From Gordius sp. MW1 (lineage: Eukaryota > Nematomorpha > Gordioida > Gordea > Gordiidae), in the NCBI GenBank assembly GCA_964036665.1, contig OZ038527.1, positions 18,746,221 through 18,810,220 of the forward strand: DNA of 64,000 nt. The letters are read 5' to 3'. Each line of letters begins with the position of its first letter. Positions within the stretch are counted from its first letter, which is position 1. Below, one piece after another: positions 32,337 to 45,400 of the stretch. The notes under the pieces were generated by a model. The model worked only from the letters and a program-made list of their open reading frames with translations. It did no database searches and was not told the DNA's origin. The position numbers and the translations under genes were made by a program.

Positions 32337-33490
32337 CAACAAATTAGACATAAATCTATGCCCTCTCATCATTCCTTTTATATTATAAAAAATTATTATA
32401 ACATTAGCAAAATTTTATTCAGCTTTCGCTCCACGCACGTTTTTTGGTTTAAAGATTTTTTACATTATGAATACTTTTTAAATCTACACTTAAATTGATT
32501 TTAAATATTTGTTTTAACACGAATACTTGGCTTCAAGCCACTCTTCCCACAAAATCCGGTGGTCTAGGTATTCGCTCTCCAACTGCGATTTCCTTAGCCG
32601 CCTTTATTTCCTCCTCCCTTTCTTTTAAACAGCCTATTAACGACCTTCCCCCTTTCTCACTCAATCCCTCTATCAATCAAGCCTTATCTATATGGAATGA
32701 GAATGTCAATTTAGGACGACTTGCGACTCCAAACAGCATTGCAATCTTAGGTCATTGGCTTTTGACCAATCCGGTCATGAATGGCTTAAAGCTTACCCTA
32801 GTAAGTTTTCGGGAATGTTTTTAGAGAACCCTACACTGTCCTTCAACATAGCCCTCCGCTTGGGCTGGAAATACACGTCTCCATACCCCTGCCGGCTTTG
32901 TAATTCACTTGTAAATGAGGAAGCGCGTCACCCTCTGCATTGTAAATTTAACAAAAGCCGGTATAGTAGGCACCAAAAAATAAATACATTGCTTCAAGCT
33001 GCCCTCAAACCGGCGAAAGTTCCTTTTATCCTTGAACCGTCAGATCCCTCAAGGGCGGATGCGTCCTGACGGTTCTTCACTTATCCCATGGGACAAAGGC
33101 CTTTTTTAAAATGGGACTACACCTGTATTGACCTGTTTGCACCCTTCAACGATACTCACCACCCCCTAGGATCGGCAGAGCATCGTAAATCTGTAAAATA
33201 TTCAGCTTTATCAGAAACTTCCATTTTCATTCCTATCGTCTCGTCGTGCTCAGGGAGGTTAGAGAAGAGCGCTTAAAATTAAGAACCAAAAATATCGAAT
33301 AGTTTTTTTAAGGCAATCAATCGCCATTGCGATCGCTAAATCCAATTTTTATTCCTTGATGGATTCAATGCCCATTCTTAACGAAAATGAAGAAGTGGAT
33401 AATGTCTTTTAATCATTTTTTTATAAATGTTTTCGTTCTTGTATCATTTTATTAATTCCACTCTATATTTAATACTTTTCTACAATAAAA
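32337..33490 (+). mobile_element. retroelement family B copy inserted in RTE-1 copy 2
   Basis: 5'-truncated + strand copy ending in CAATAAAAAAA, a poly(A)-like tail, directly before the RTE-1 sequence resumes at about 33,491. It interrupts RTE-1 between the RT blocks NYRGIK and ANQFGF. Exact left break is uncertain by about 10 bases. Confidence 0.75.
32525..33410 (+). pseudogene. family B reverse transcriptase C-terminal half, broken
   Basis: Pieces in three frames: WLQATLPTKSGGLGIRSPT and on to the Trp-rich ALSIWNEN (32,495-32,800); SGHEWLKAYPSKFSGMFLEN, ALRLGW, CRLCNSLVNEEARHPLHCKF and VPFILEPSDPSRAD (32,755-33,069); then LKWDYTCIDLFAPFND, RKSVKYSALS, IFIPIVSSCSG (33,088-33,276) and AIAIAKSNFYSLMDSMPI. 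CxxC with HxxxC suggests a zinc-binding knuckle. The ordered blocks match the minus-strand copy at 8.6-10.1 kb. Clade not assigned. Confidence 0.72.
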
Positions 33491-35289
33491 AAAGATCTAT
33501 TCCATAAGCTTTAAGGAGTGACAAGGTAGCTTGATACCTGTAATTGCCACACTCCTAAGTGTCTCCATTCCTTTTGAATAAGAATATAATCGTGCTTGCT
33601 CTCCTTTGATTAGAAATTCGCTCTTCTATTAATACCTTGTTAAAGGTTTCGTCTTGGTCGTGACTCCTTCTTCACGGCATCCGAGAAATGCTTCCCTTAG
33701 GTATTTAATCTGGGACATTAGCTTTTCTTTGCATCTTGTTTAATTGCTAACTTCATCCTAAAGCATCATATTTATGTTTGGCTATATCGGGAAGGGAATT
33801 TTTGTCATTGGCTACTAAGTTCCTTGAAATATTCTTTCCACCTTTCCATCATTTCCTTCGACTTGCATAAAGTTTGACCCGTCTCGTTTTTGACTATTTT
33901 AAGGACTCCAACATCGTGACTTTTCTTCTTCCTTATTTTGGCCAATTTGTATAAAAGCCTGTCGCCCCTCTCATGGTCCAGTTTGTCTGCCGTCGGTGTA
34001 CGCGGCATTCTTCGCTAATGCAACAGCCTTTTTCGTGGCTCCCTTTGCTTCCCTATACTCGATAATCCTACAACTTTTTTTATTTATGCCACCGTCTATT
34101 GAGATTTTTCTTTCTTTCGATGTATTTCTTTTTGAGTGATCCCACCACCATAGTTCCCTATTCATAGCTTTGCCTCCTTTGGTCTGTCCTAGAATTCAAA
34201 TCGCTGTTTTCTTTATGTCCTTAGTTAGCGTCTCTCAATCGTCTTCTACGTCCCTTTTCAACTTCCTTGCACCCAAAAGTGAAGCCGCTTTTTGATGATA
34301 TTTATAGTTCGCCGACGTATTTAGCGTTTCATATCAAATTCGAGATTTATATACCCTTCTTATTTCTGTAAATACTTTTCTTTCAAGATCCATCACAAAT
34401 GGATGATGTTGCCTGGCGATTTCCTCTCCCAGCATCATTTTCCAATCCTTGATACTCAATAAGTCCTTCCGCCGTATGAGCAGATAGTCAATTTGACTAA
34501 AATTTCCACTTATATAAGTCGAATATAATTTCCGCGTTAATTGCCATGTCGTTAGCTTGGTAAATTTGGAAAAGGTTTTTCCCTTCTTTGTTCTTCACAC
34601 CATGCCCATAGCCTTCATGATTTCGTTCATACCCCAGGCGATTTTTCCCTACGTCGGCGTTGAAATCCGCCCTAATAAATAGCCTTTGTTCCTGTCTTAT
34701 TCCATTTATTTCCTATGTCTTTCTCTTTCCCTAATTCCAAACATCCAATTTTGGAAGCATACGCGCACATAACGGTTAGGAGGCCCTATTGATCTGCAAC
34801 CTTCACCCACATTAACCTGGCGAAACAACGCTTGACACCACCTTGCCTTTGAATGATTCGTCTAGAATGATACCGACCCCGTTTCCACGATTTGGAGACT
34901 CACTGTAGAATAGTTTGTATCCTTCTTCAAACTTTGAAGCTTTGGTTTCGTACCTCGTCTTTTGTTGGCAGGTGATGTGTACCTTTCTTCTTTTCGTATT
35001 TCGACATCGATGCTCTTTCCCGTCAACATTTCCCCATTCCAGCATGTTATTCCCATCATTCTCACAACTAATCTCTTTAACCACCTTCGTTGTGAATCGG
35101 TCAGTAACCCTAGTGTATTTTTCACATTGCGCGTCGTTTGTAGAGAACGCTCTATTTTTCTATTTGTAAAATTTTGAAAAACCATCATAATTTGGGAGTT
35201 TGTTTTACAAGCGGTTTCCGATTCGTCGGCAACCCTCCAAAAAATTTGCCCACGGATTTGGGACCGTCGTAGTTAGTAATAAAATAATT

Positions 35290-36925
35290 TTTTTCGATTG
35301 TTTAAATTACTAGCTTGGTAGCCTACTTGTAATAAATAATGCCAAACCTGAGGTTTTCCCATTATTAATCTGCTGTAGACCTCTCTGACATAAATTCGAA
35401 TTGGTTGTCTCGAATTTTTCCTAATTCCTAAAGCTTTATTTATCTGTAGTTGTTATCCATTTCATCATTCATCTTGTATACTAATATTATACAGCTATGG
35501 TCCACTAGTTAGGCATTTTACCAGTTTTGAGGATTTGAGCACGAATATTGCCTAACAGTTTAAAGCCTTCTAATGGTATGTTGTTCGATTCGAGAGCTTT
35601 TCCTGACTTTAGTTTACCCAAAACAAATATAACCTCCATTTCCGTGATTTAATCCGCTGGATTCAATTCTACTTTTATGCTTTCTTAATTTTGATTTTCG
35701 ACAAGGGCTAGCTTTTAATTGATTAATCATTGCAATAGTCCTACCATCTTTTTTAATATTCGACTGTCGTGTATTTGTTTTCCATTTTGTCCCTTGATTA
35801 GCCGACATTCCAAGTAATCTCTGAAATTTCGGGCCCTTCATTCTGCGATTCTGTAGATAAATCTTTCTCCTTCCTTAGAGTTTAGTTTTCTTTTATATCA
35901 TAGTATACCTTGTTTTTAGCTTTTGCTACGTATTATTTAGCCGATCTTTTACCTATTGCTTTTCATTAATATTATTGCTTTTATACCAAACATTGTAAAA
36001 TATCATCACTTCTTGGATACTTTCTTCATTCCAACACCACGAATCCTTAAGAATTTTTTAGTGAGCTTGCTTTCATCTAATATTAATCATCTCGTTTCCC
36101 GCATTGCGGAGGCTATCATCCTCGCACGAAAAACTTTCCTTAAATTCAGCATGTTTCATAATTTCTTCCAGAAATTGTTGACTATTATTCTTTAGTCTCC
36201 TCCATATATTGTAGCAGCTACCCTTTGGACCTTTTGCCCTTTTAAGCTCTTTAATATATACTCCATCCCCAGCAGCTTGTGTTGGCAAGCCAATATTTCA
36301 CTCATCGAAAATTCTTTAGTAAGTTCTATTGACGAGAAAGAAACTTCTCTCAATGGTGGCTGCCGCTTTTGTATATTATAAGGCGTTCTTGTCTCTTCTA
36401 AAAGAAGGTATTGCCTATAGCTAGGTCAAAAGTTTAAGCCATTTATAGAATTTCCGTACCTCCTTTATTTCTTAATCCGTACCTACGGCCACCGCGTTTC
36501 TTTCATACCCTCTTCTTTATTTACCCACGTGTCCATTGAGATCCGCCCCAATAATTATGAGCCAATCTTTAAATAATTGAGTTAGTGTATATTTAGGCTC
36601 CATTCGAAAACAATCTTTTTCCACCTCGGATAAGCACTTTGAGGATCGTATACAACGTTAATCATAATAGTTTTGAAGCATAACAGGATCGCCATTATTC
36701 TTCATTTTCACGTCAACGGCGATTTGTTGAGATTCTTCCGCTAATACTCTACCAACGCCGATTCTATGCATTTCTGTGCCTTTAAAATATAATTTGTATC
36801 CGTCACCCATATATTTCGCTTATTGGCCCTTCCATTTGGTCTCCTGTATATAAGCGATATCAATTTTCAGCCTCCTTAGAACGTCAGCCAATTCTCTGCT
36901 CTTGCTTGTCATTGTCTCAATATTC
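35290..36925 (-). pseudogene. dead RTE-2 LINE fragment (endonuclease to early RT)
   Basis: On the minus strand, near 36,920-36,780: an endonuclease start with MTSKSRELADVLRRLKIDIA and YIQETKWKG. It is followed by GDGYKLYFKG and, near 36,560, WLIIIGADLNGHVGK, interrupted by stops. A linker with YNIWRRLKNNSQQFLEE is at 36,288-36,073, and an early RT piece with GKLKSGKALESNNIPLEGFK at about 35,650-35,560. The sequence differs clearly from RTE-1, so it is a second family, probably that of the 10.2-10.8 kb fragment. Non-functional. Confidence 0.65.
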
Positions 36926-37100
36926 GGCACGTGGTCAAAGTAGCAGAAAAAAGCAGCCAAATTGGTCAGGATTGGTCAGGATTTAACATAGAATTTATGT
37001 TTTAACCTATAATTATGCAGTACTTTAGGGTTTGGGTTGGTTTATTGTTTCGACTTTTTCTGCTACTTTTTCATCATTCTGCTACTTTGACCCCGATTCT
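36926..37100. mobile_element. MITE, copy 2 of the GGGTCAAAGTAGCAG family
   Basis: The ends GTGGTCAAAGTAGCAGAAAA and CTGCTACTTTGACCCC are inverted and match the element at 3281-3508. Short repeats AATATTC flank it, so the duplication is less clear than in copy 1. Confidence 0.65.
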
Positions 37101-37748
37101 AATATTCCATGACCCAAACTTGATCCTACGCAAACCATTGTCTTTAACCGGTTCCGTTTGTAAAAACGAGGGTGACCCCACTATTAAGAAACATAAAATT
37201 GCTTCTTGGATCACGAGAGTACACAAGCTCAACCATCACTATAAGTTATTCTTGCCTCAGTTGATATTCTAACGTTTCACAAATGTGTTTAATTTTTTAC
37301 AATTACCGTATGGGGTGCGAATTATACAATGATGTAGCCCGCTATATATAGTGCATAAATATACGCGTCTACCTAATTTATATCTAGGTTACGCCAATTC
37401 TTGCAAAATGTATTTAAAAAAAACTATTGTTATTGATGTCCGCTTAAAAACCCCATTTTAATTTAATAAAATAAACCTAAAACTCCAAATATAGCCTTAT
37501 TTTGTTGAAAAATAATTCAAATTACTTTCCACCTCATAAAAACTTTTTTATTAAAATATGAAGGAGGCTCTAGTTTAAAAAATCTATTATGTATTTTATT
37601 TGTAACATTCATTTGTTTTGAATAAAGTTAGACTTTAGTCAAAAGGGCCGATTTTTAGATTAAATTTGATGCGCCCAAAAATTCTCCTAGGTCGGATGGT
37701 TCTCCAGGTTGTAGGTGAAGGAGCTTAAGGGTAGGGTCTCTGGTGATC
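37101..37748. other. spacer between retroelement nest and piggyBac copy
   Basis: No coding block seen. The 85-codon frame at 37,015-37,272 starts in the MITE and is not credible. Confidence 0.35.
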
Positions 37749-37819
37749 CAAGGTCGGGTTAGGGTTGAAAATTGAAATGCATATTCAAGGTCGGGTTAGG
37801 GTTGAAAATTGAAATGCAT
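37749..37819. repeat. two direct 34-bp repeats
   Basis: CAAGGTCGGGTTAGGGTTGA plus 14 more bases occurs at 37,749-37,782 and again at 37,786-37,819 without change. It lies 58 bases from the end of the piggyBac element. Confidence 0.9.
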
Positions 37820-37877
37820 GTTAGTCGAACGTTAAATTCACAGGAACATTTACAAGATAGACAGGACTATTTATTAA

Positions 37878-39957
37878 CCCGACAGGCACCAGACCCATTT
37901 CGGCCGAAAATTTTTTATGAAATTTTTTTCTGGGCTTTTTTACATGCTAAATAAAGCTAAACAAATGAAAAATTTTGAAAAAATTATTTACTTTGTGAAA
38001 AAAGGGGTGTCACCTACGGGTTACACTCGGCAGCACAAATATACTCACGTATAAAGAAAATTTATTAAATTTTACAATTATGTATACAATAATGATGATT
38101 TTTTTTTATAAAATACATAAAAATGTATTAACTAACATCAATGAATATAAAATTTGTTAATTATTATGAAATATTAACCAACAATGTATGAGAAGGCCTA
38201 CTTTATAATATGCACAAAAAATTCCACTAGCTTTATGACAGACGACACAACGCCTCTGAGTACACGATACCTTTTGTTGTATGTTATATTATTCTTGAAA
38301 TTAATTAATTTAGGGTTTAAAGTCCGTTTACACGGTTGTCCGTATTTTTCAAAAATTTTGCACAATCTCTCTCTTGAAATTACATACTGTAATTTTCCCC
38401 TATTGAAGCAATATAGATGCCATGCATTTTGGCATGCAGCATCCAGCCCAAAGGCAAATATAGGAAAATACGACTTTTCTGTCGCGAAATGATAATCAGT
38501 TGCATCCATATTTTGCTCAAAGCGTTCGACACCGCCCATAAAACAATTAGACATTTTGATCATATGAGGATATTGAATTTTCTATTTTTCGCTTTAGTGA
38601 TTCTTCCAATAGAGGTGATAGGCTTGACCCTATGACAATTTGACAACATTGTGGCAATATTATTATCATTCCATCGGACAGCCATCAAATAAGTGTTTTT
38701 TGATAGAAACCCTCGTTCTTTTACATCGATGATCAAGCATTTTAAACAATCGACCCGCACCGTTCCTGTGCCACCAATATTTACCTTTGAAAGACATATC
38801 ATTAAATTGTGGCTCGTAAAAAAATTATCGAAATAAATATTGTATGGACCAAATTCTGGTCGTAGTTGATTTACTAAGTCTAATATGACCGCTCCTCCTA
38901 AACTTATTTCGTTTTGTCAATTTAACGAAAATTTAGCCACCTGGTAAGGTTAAAATATGACAAGGTAGCCATTTTTTGCTGCAGCACACCACATATTATA
39001 GCCGATGGGAAAAGGCTTGCCTTTTATAAATTGTTTTGCATTGTGGTCCCGAAATAAGGAACCATACACTCATCCATGGATATGTGAGAAGAGCTAGCAT
39101 GTTTAAAGTTGCTTTTTAACTTTTCATTTAAAAGATCCATATAATCTCTAACTTTGAAAAAAGTGTCAACCCCAACCAATTTGCTGTTGTCGGCCAAATG
39201 TAAATATTTAGTTATTTCTTGGAAGCGATTCTACGCATTCCACTAGAAACCATTATGTTAAAACAGTCAGGTCAGAGCTCCCAAAACATTTTAATATACT
39301 TAGAAACAAGTAGCCCGTTAAAAAAAGAATTGAGATTTAGACTTTAAATTAACAGTTAAATTTATTCATATTCACTACATACAAAATAACATCATTTGAA
39401 AAAAATAGTTTCAAGTAATCTTCAGGATTTCCAAGTGGATGGGGTCAAAGGTTAAATTAATCATATGATTTTTACCTCAAAGCGATATTAACTTTGTAAT
39501 AAGGATATTTTTATACGAAATTACTTATAAAAAATTAAATTAAAGCAAAAAAGTAGCATTACTCATTTAAATAAGCTTATACGTATGGACCTCTGCCCAG
39601 TGTAACCTACAGGTTACACCAAACTTTGGACCAACATTATTCCCATTTTAATTAACCAAAAACAATTAAATTTCATATCATAATAATTGTGAAAGTGTCA
39701 AGATTTTATTGATATAAATTAAAATAAGATTACATATGGTTGAGTCTTCATTTTTAGTGAATATATGAAAAGCAGTCGAAATTTTAATATTAGCGATATT
39801 TGAGACCTCATTATTAATGAAAGAACAAACACATCCGCTGATTCGCCTAAGTGTGCTCTCCATATTCAATTTAAAAATTAATATTTTCATCCAATAGTTT
39901 AAAAATTATAGGCGTTCAAAGTGGTGTCACCTACAGGTTACACTGGTACCTCTCGGG
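37878..39957 (-). mobile_element. piggyBac element copy 1 (dead)
   Basis: The left end CCCGACAGGCACCAG is preceded by TTAA (37,874-37,877). The right end, inverted, reads CCCGAGAGGTACCAG, with a worn TTA flank. TTAA plus CCC ends are diagnostic of piggyBac. A GTGTAACC-type motif, (C)AGTGTAACCTGTAGGTGACACC, occurs near both ends and, as the palindrome GTGTAACCTACAGGTTACAC, internally at about 39,599-39,618. Length 2080 bp, the same layout as copy 2. Confidence 0.9.
38198..39270 (-). pseudogene. piggyBac (PGBD-like) transposase, broken, copy 1
   Basis: On the minus strand the C-terminal part (38,563-38,198) reads CFMGGVERFEQNMDA, then YFPIFAFGLDAACQNAWHLY, where the third catalytic Asp of the family (GGVDR) is Glu. 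Upstream pieces give NLMICLSKVNIGGTGTVR (38,802-38,560), FDNFFTS and GTTMQN-like blocks to about 39,100. Several frame breaks. The cysteine-rich tail usual in piggyBac is not seen. Confidence 0.82.
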
Positions 39958-40079
39958 TAAACTAAAGTTTTTCAAATTTTATATAAATAGTGTATAATGT
40001 TTGGAGCTGTTATTGTTCATTATTAACTCATAATTTTAGGATTTATGATATTTTAGAATTTTAAATGTCCCACTTTCAG
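39958..40079. other. short AT-rich spacer
   Basis: Nothing recognised between the piggyBac end and the GC-rich repeat that follows. Confidence 0.3.
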
Positions 40080-41172
40080 CTCATAAATTTCTGGCCATCC
40101 CTGCGGCAGACTCGCTCGCGGGCGGGTACAAACGGGTTAAAAGAATAATTTTAATGGACCGGGCTCGGGCGGGCCAAACAGGCTTCTCAACAGGCTTGGG
40201 CGGGCCACTTTCATAACGGGCCCGAACGGGCTTAAAATTCTGTAAACTGTCCTGGCATTTATATTAAATTTATACCCACCACAAAGGTTTCAAAATTTTT
40301 TAAATATTGATTCTTAGTACTTAAAGCAAAAAATTTATTATGACAAAATATAATTAGATAGCCTTTATCCGTATATCAAAATGGAAATGGTGTTTATTAA
40401 TTGTATGTATTTAATAATAGCATGTTAGGAACATTCTTACCAGTCACTTCATTTTGCATTTCGTGCTATATTAATTTTAGAAAATTTGTTTTTTATTTTA
40501 TTTCATATTAAATAACTACACTTGTATACATAACTTATTAAAGTAGCTTCACTGTTTACAACTCTAATTAATAACAGTTTAAGATATATTATAATGCAAT
40601 TTTTGACTAATTGAATTCAGTATTTTAGAGGTTTATTAATTTTAATTGACTTTTGCCATTTCTAGATACATAAATTACACTTAGAAAGGACCCAGTGTAC
40701 AACTATGGACATCTGGAAATCTAGTTACATTAAGGGACTTTAACGTTTAGCATTCATTCGATATAAAAAATGAGGGTAGAATATTAAAAATGTCATTTTG
40801 AACAAATCACAACACTCGGATTTATTTATTAACATTGAACATTTATATGGATCAAGGCGTAGATTATAGTCAACCCCCTAAAAATGTCCACCTATTTATT
40901 TGTGGGATATCCTATGATAAATCGCAATAAATGTTGCATAAATTTTAGATTCATCAATGGGCCAGACCCAAACGAGCCGATCTTTATAAAAAGTCGGGCC
41001 TGAAGAAAAAATCACTGACGGGCCCAGCCAGGCGTGGATTTTCCAAATGGGCACGGATGGACTTGAAATGCACAAAATAAGTTACGGAGGGGCTCGGACG
41101 GGCCTGAAAGTTTAACAGGTACGGGCGGGCCGACCTTCTGAAAACGGTCCGTTTCAGATTTTTAATCTCTGC
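40080..41172. repeat. decayed hAT-like element with GGGC-rich ends
   Basis: GC-rich blocks with GGGCGGGCC and AACGGGCCCGAACGGGC at 40,110-40,235 and again with TACGGGCGGGCCGACC at 40,960-41,150 bracket 700 bases of AT-rich DNA. They resemble hAT-1/hAT-2 subterminal blocks. Terminal repeats and duplication are too worn to define. Confidence 0.45.
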
Positions 41173-41549
41173 TTTTTCTTCGCGTAGCGAGAGGTTGTTT
41201 TTACTGCTGGGCGAAATGTAGAAGAGAGACGGGCTAATTTGCGACCCCAAACTGTGGATTAATATTTAAACGCAACTATAATAAATCGTTTAAATAAATT
41301 CAATACTTATGGCATTAAATAGTTTTTTAAAGGTGCACTTTAGGTCTAATAAATTTTACACGCCGCATGTGTTTTACTCTAGGGTAAGGTCAGGTGAAAA
41401 TTTTTAAACGCTTTTGAATCGGGTCGGGTTCAAATTGAATTTGTTTTTGGGTTGAAATCGAGTTCGGGCTGTAAAAAAGTGACTTTGTAAGCCTCTACTC
41501 AAAGGTGGATAACCAATTTAATTATTTTATTAAAATTGCGATGTCAACT

Positions 41550-42407
41550 TAGAGACCTGCAACGGGCCTATTTTGCTTGGTCGGCCCGCCCGCTTCAAAA
41601 ATTTCTAGGCCCGGGCCCGGCCCTTGCCCGCTGAAAAAAGAAAAATTTGGCCCGGGCCCGGCCCTAAACATTTTTTGCAAAACCCAGGCCCGGCCCGGGC
41701 CCGTAGAAATTTTTTTTTGCAAATTTTTAAACGATTGTTATTTTTTTATTAAAAAGTTAATTCAATATTCAGTAATATATGTTAAAAACATCAATAATAA
41801 TCATGTAAAAACAATAAATCGTTAATTATTTCCGGTCTTAATCGGGTTCTTCACTCTTCTAATAAGCGACCAGCCGTAGAGAAATTTCTCACTTATGGCA
41901 CTTGTAACCGGGATACATGAAACCATAAATGCCAAATGAGATAATTTTTGGTATCTAATTAAAGGTTATATTGATTTTACTTTATTTACTTAGCTTCTTT
42001 GCCTTTCCACAATTTTATTTCAATTGAGTTGAGTACAATTCAAATTTCGCAGTACTTTTTGTAAATGTATGAATATGAATGAAAAATGAAAAGTAAATGT
42101 GTATGTGTTGCGTATTAAGACACAAAAAAATAAATTTAAATTAATAAAAAACAGTTTAAATACAAGAGTTTGTCTTTGTTTAAGTTGTAATTATTTTAAA
42201 ATATTTATTACTACACAAATAAAAAATTAACTATTTTGCAACGAGCTTTTAACGGGCCTAGCTAAATATAGGCCCGGCCTGCTTGATTTGTCGGCCCGCC
42301 CAAGCCCGGCCCGTTGTTTTTTTTAAAGTCCAAAGCCCGCCCATACCCGGCCCGCGGGCCGGGCTTTTCGGGCCGCCCGCGGGCCGGGCCGGCCGTGCAG
42401 GTCTCTA
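41550..42407 (-). mobile_element. hAT-1 copy B
   Basis: The ends TAGAGACCTGCAACGGGCC and GGCCGTGCAGGTCTCTA are inverted. Flanks share GTCAAC (GTCAACTT left, GTCAACAT right). Inside, 41,700-42,010 is nearly identical to copy A, including the hAT dimerisation remnant on the minus strand. The stretch coding KWWNGK upstream and the nested retroelement of copy A are missing. Copy B shows the correct left-end orientation, which proves the flip in copy A. Confidence 0.85.
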
Positions 42408-45400
42408 GTCAACATTACAAATTCTTTTAGTAACTGGTGGAGCACATTGTTCTCCACCCATTGACGCATTATTTAGCCGCCAAATGTTCATCATACCCTC
42501 ATATTTTGGCGAAATCTTAAAACCGTATTTTGGGCGTAACCAGTATTTGGATTAGAATGGGGTAATTTGTTGTTTATTGGCACGAGCAAAGGGATTTTAT
42601 TAAATTATTATAATTTTATGCCTCTTTACAGCATAGACTTGATATGTCCCTGTCCTTATGGCAACTACCGATCTAATTTGAGTTTTTTATAAATTAAAGT
42701 TAATACTGTAGTAAAGTTGGTATTTTGTGGGCGATATCAAAGCCCAGTACCAAGTTGGGAGAAACTTTTAGATGTGTTCGGTATCGAATTTCCTGTAATC
42801 GATTTAGAGAAATCAATATTAATTATCGAACTCCACAATAGATATGTTGTTTAACCTGCGATTTTATGTAAATTTTAATTTAATCACCCTGCATTAAAGT
42901 TAAATTATTTCATTTATAACAAACCTGAGGTGTTAGTTTAAAGGCGATTGATCGCAACTGTGAGGATTTTCTGGCATAGCGTAGTGAACTATGTTGCTGA
43001 TTGGAATACCATATGAAATGTTTTTATTCTCTCGTTTCTTCTCGTTACAATAGTGTAAATGCTATAAAAAATCCATTTGACTAACGCGCCAAAGTAAAAC
43101 ACATTATTCCACTGGTCGCAAAGGGATAATTCTTTTTCATTATTAATACAAAGCAAATACATTTTCGAGAAATTTAATATCGTGCCAATATAATGAACGA
43201 AAAAATTAATCGTGATTCGCTAATCAGCCTATAATTAAGGCAGGGTATCTAAGTAATTACTATTTTATACCTATCGAATAATTTTTCTTTACCATTATCA
43301 AAACGATTTTCGAGCCAAAGTGTAAAACAAATTCAGAATATTTCAAAACTTGAACGGACGCAATAATTTTTAACAAAATTTGCGAAAATCCCTATATGAA
43401 GCATTATTAATAATAAACTTTCAAGTTTTATAAAAATTATAATTGAAAAGTGTCTAATTATTATATGTTGGGGGATATATTACAATCTCTACTACGACAA
43501 TAATTTGATTTAATGACATTAAATTAGTATTTGGGATGCATCATATTCTTCCGAGTCTCGACCCTATAAATAATTCCAGACGTTATATATTTTGACAATT
43601 TTTGTGCCAAGTGGAAGCATCATCTGATCTAATATTATAATCTAACTGGTGTCGAATGACAGTTTATTACCATTAATCTCTCTCATACAAAGTAAATTAA
43701 ATTTATATACTCATGATTTCGCTCCTTCGTGACTATTCACTTATCCTCCAAATCCAATCATAGTCTGCATTTGGTTTAGGTAATTTTTAAACTGTCGATG
43801 CAATGTTCAACTTATTTTTTAAATTTCTGAATTGATAAAAAGTCAAATTTACAAAGATTTAAAAAAAAGTGTGTTATTTTCAAATAATATTGCAGTATAT
43901 TTTTAAAATATTCCAACATCTCAAATAATACTTTGAAAATGTAAACGAAATATTTATTCTTTTACGTTATTAATAATAAAAAGGGGCATCTAATCTTTTA
44001 ATTTAATTGCTATGCAATTTATGGTTATATAAACGTTTATTTTAAAATAGTGATTTTAAACCTTGATTTTAGCAATATTTTTATATCTCCCCTCTCCCGC
44101 CAAATTAATTCATTTTTTTATTTTAAGAGATTAACAAATTGTAAAATAAAAATTAAGGGGATAAATAATCTTTTTGAAATGATTGTTAGTAAATATATCA
44201 AACACTGCAAGGCTATTTTATCAATAACTTCTAATTTCCGTAATAACGATATTTACAAAACTGGCTAGTTGCATTTTTGGTCGAATAATTGGGAATTGGG
44301 ATAAATTAACGCTACCGAACATACAAAAATACCCTAATTAAATTATTGTAAACAAAGTTTATTACTTCTCGATTTTTACGATTTTAATATAATTGATCTC
44401 CGCTAATTAACGCATATGTCGTGTCATTTTTGATTAAGAAATGTTACAATAATTTTGATTCACATCCAAAATTAATAAATGTGTTAAATTTTTAGTCTTT
44501 ATGAACTTATCTATGATAGCTTATTTCAATGGTATCACTATGATTTAAAATTTTGATGGAAGAGTTAAATATAAAAGATGGGACGGAGTAATGGTCAAAT
44601 TGTAAACCCTTTCATAAATAGACCTTTTTATATTTCAATAAATTCCTATCCTAGAAATTAAATAATTAAAAATATATTTGCTGTAACTTGATCTAAGGAG
44701 ATCCATGTCCCCATTATATAAGGTGGTAGTTTTTATTTCTTTAACATTTTTTGCTTGTGTATTAAATAAATTCGATTTTTCATCAAATTTTATATTTTGA
44801 TTTTAATGACATATGTCATGTAATGCATTTATTTTTAATATTTTATATATATATGTCGTGATAAGTTTCTATTACATAATTTTGGATAAAACTTTTTAAT
44901 TTCTCGTATTAAAAAGTTCAACATACCAAATTATTTAATCGCGAGATGAAATTTCTAAGTTAGCCCGTGCTTCATTAGAAAAACCAATAATTTTTTCCGA
45001 GTTCACAATAATTAATCACTTTGACCAATAATCCCTTCCAGGATTATTTTACCGATAAGAGATATGTGAGATATGTTAAAATACTTAAATTTAATCCTCT
45101 TCGTGAATAATAGAAGAAATGGTTAAATTTAAATCCCTATTTACAATGCCCCATGCTTTGATTCCTTACTGGCCGCTCCTACAGAGTGAGCCAGCCTGGA
45201 AGGGAGTTCTAAACATCTAAACTGGCTGAGACACAACATCTGTTGTCAGACGCATCAAAAACCTTCTATCGAATTTCTTAAGACTTTGAAATCCCTCTTT
45301 CCATTAAACCCTACTTCATTGGGTGGGGGTTTTAAAATTATAGATGCATTTTTTAGAATTAATTTTAATTTAATATATGGTTTGACCTTTATTAAGCCAT

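Larger units (their letters stand above)
30711..35272 (-). mobile_element. RTE-1 copy 2, dead, with two nested insertions
   Basis: Reverse-strand copy whose 5' end (TACGACGGTCCCAAATCCG) is at about 35,272 and whose 3' end with GAAGAAGATGA is at about 30,711. Without the insertions at 31,094-31,553 and about 32,337-33,490 it is about 2.95 kb, close to the 3.08 kb of copy 1. Recognisable pieces include the endonuclease start (35,188-34,812), MNRELWWWDHS and LDHERGDRLLYKLAKIRKKK (34,165-33,805), NYRGIK-like (about 33,540), ANQFGF (about 32,300), MDSITRDIQKP and a mutated YADD region reading CMLSAHDIVLCEETK (31,987-31,781), and LLYGSETWALN (near 31,600). Many stops and frameshifts occur. Confidence 0.88.

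Noticed and set aside
44050-44268. 72-codon ORF in the gene-free region
   Set aside because: Lys/Ile/Asn-rich chance frame with no motif.
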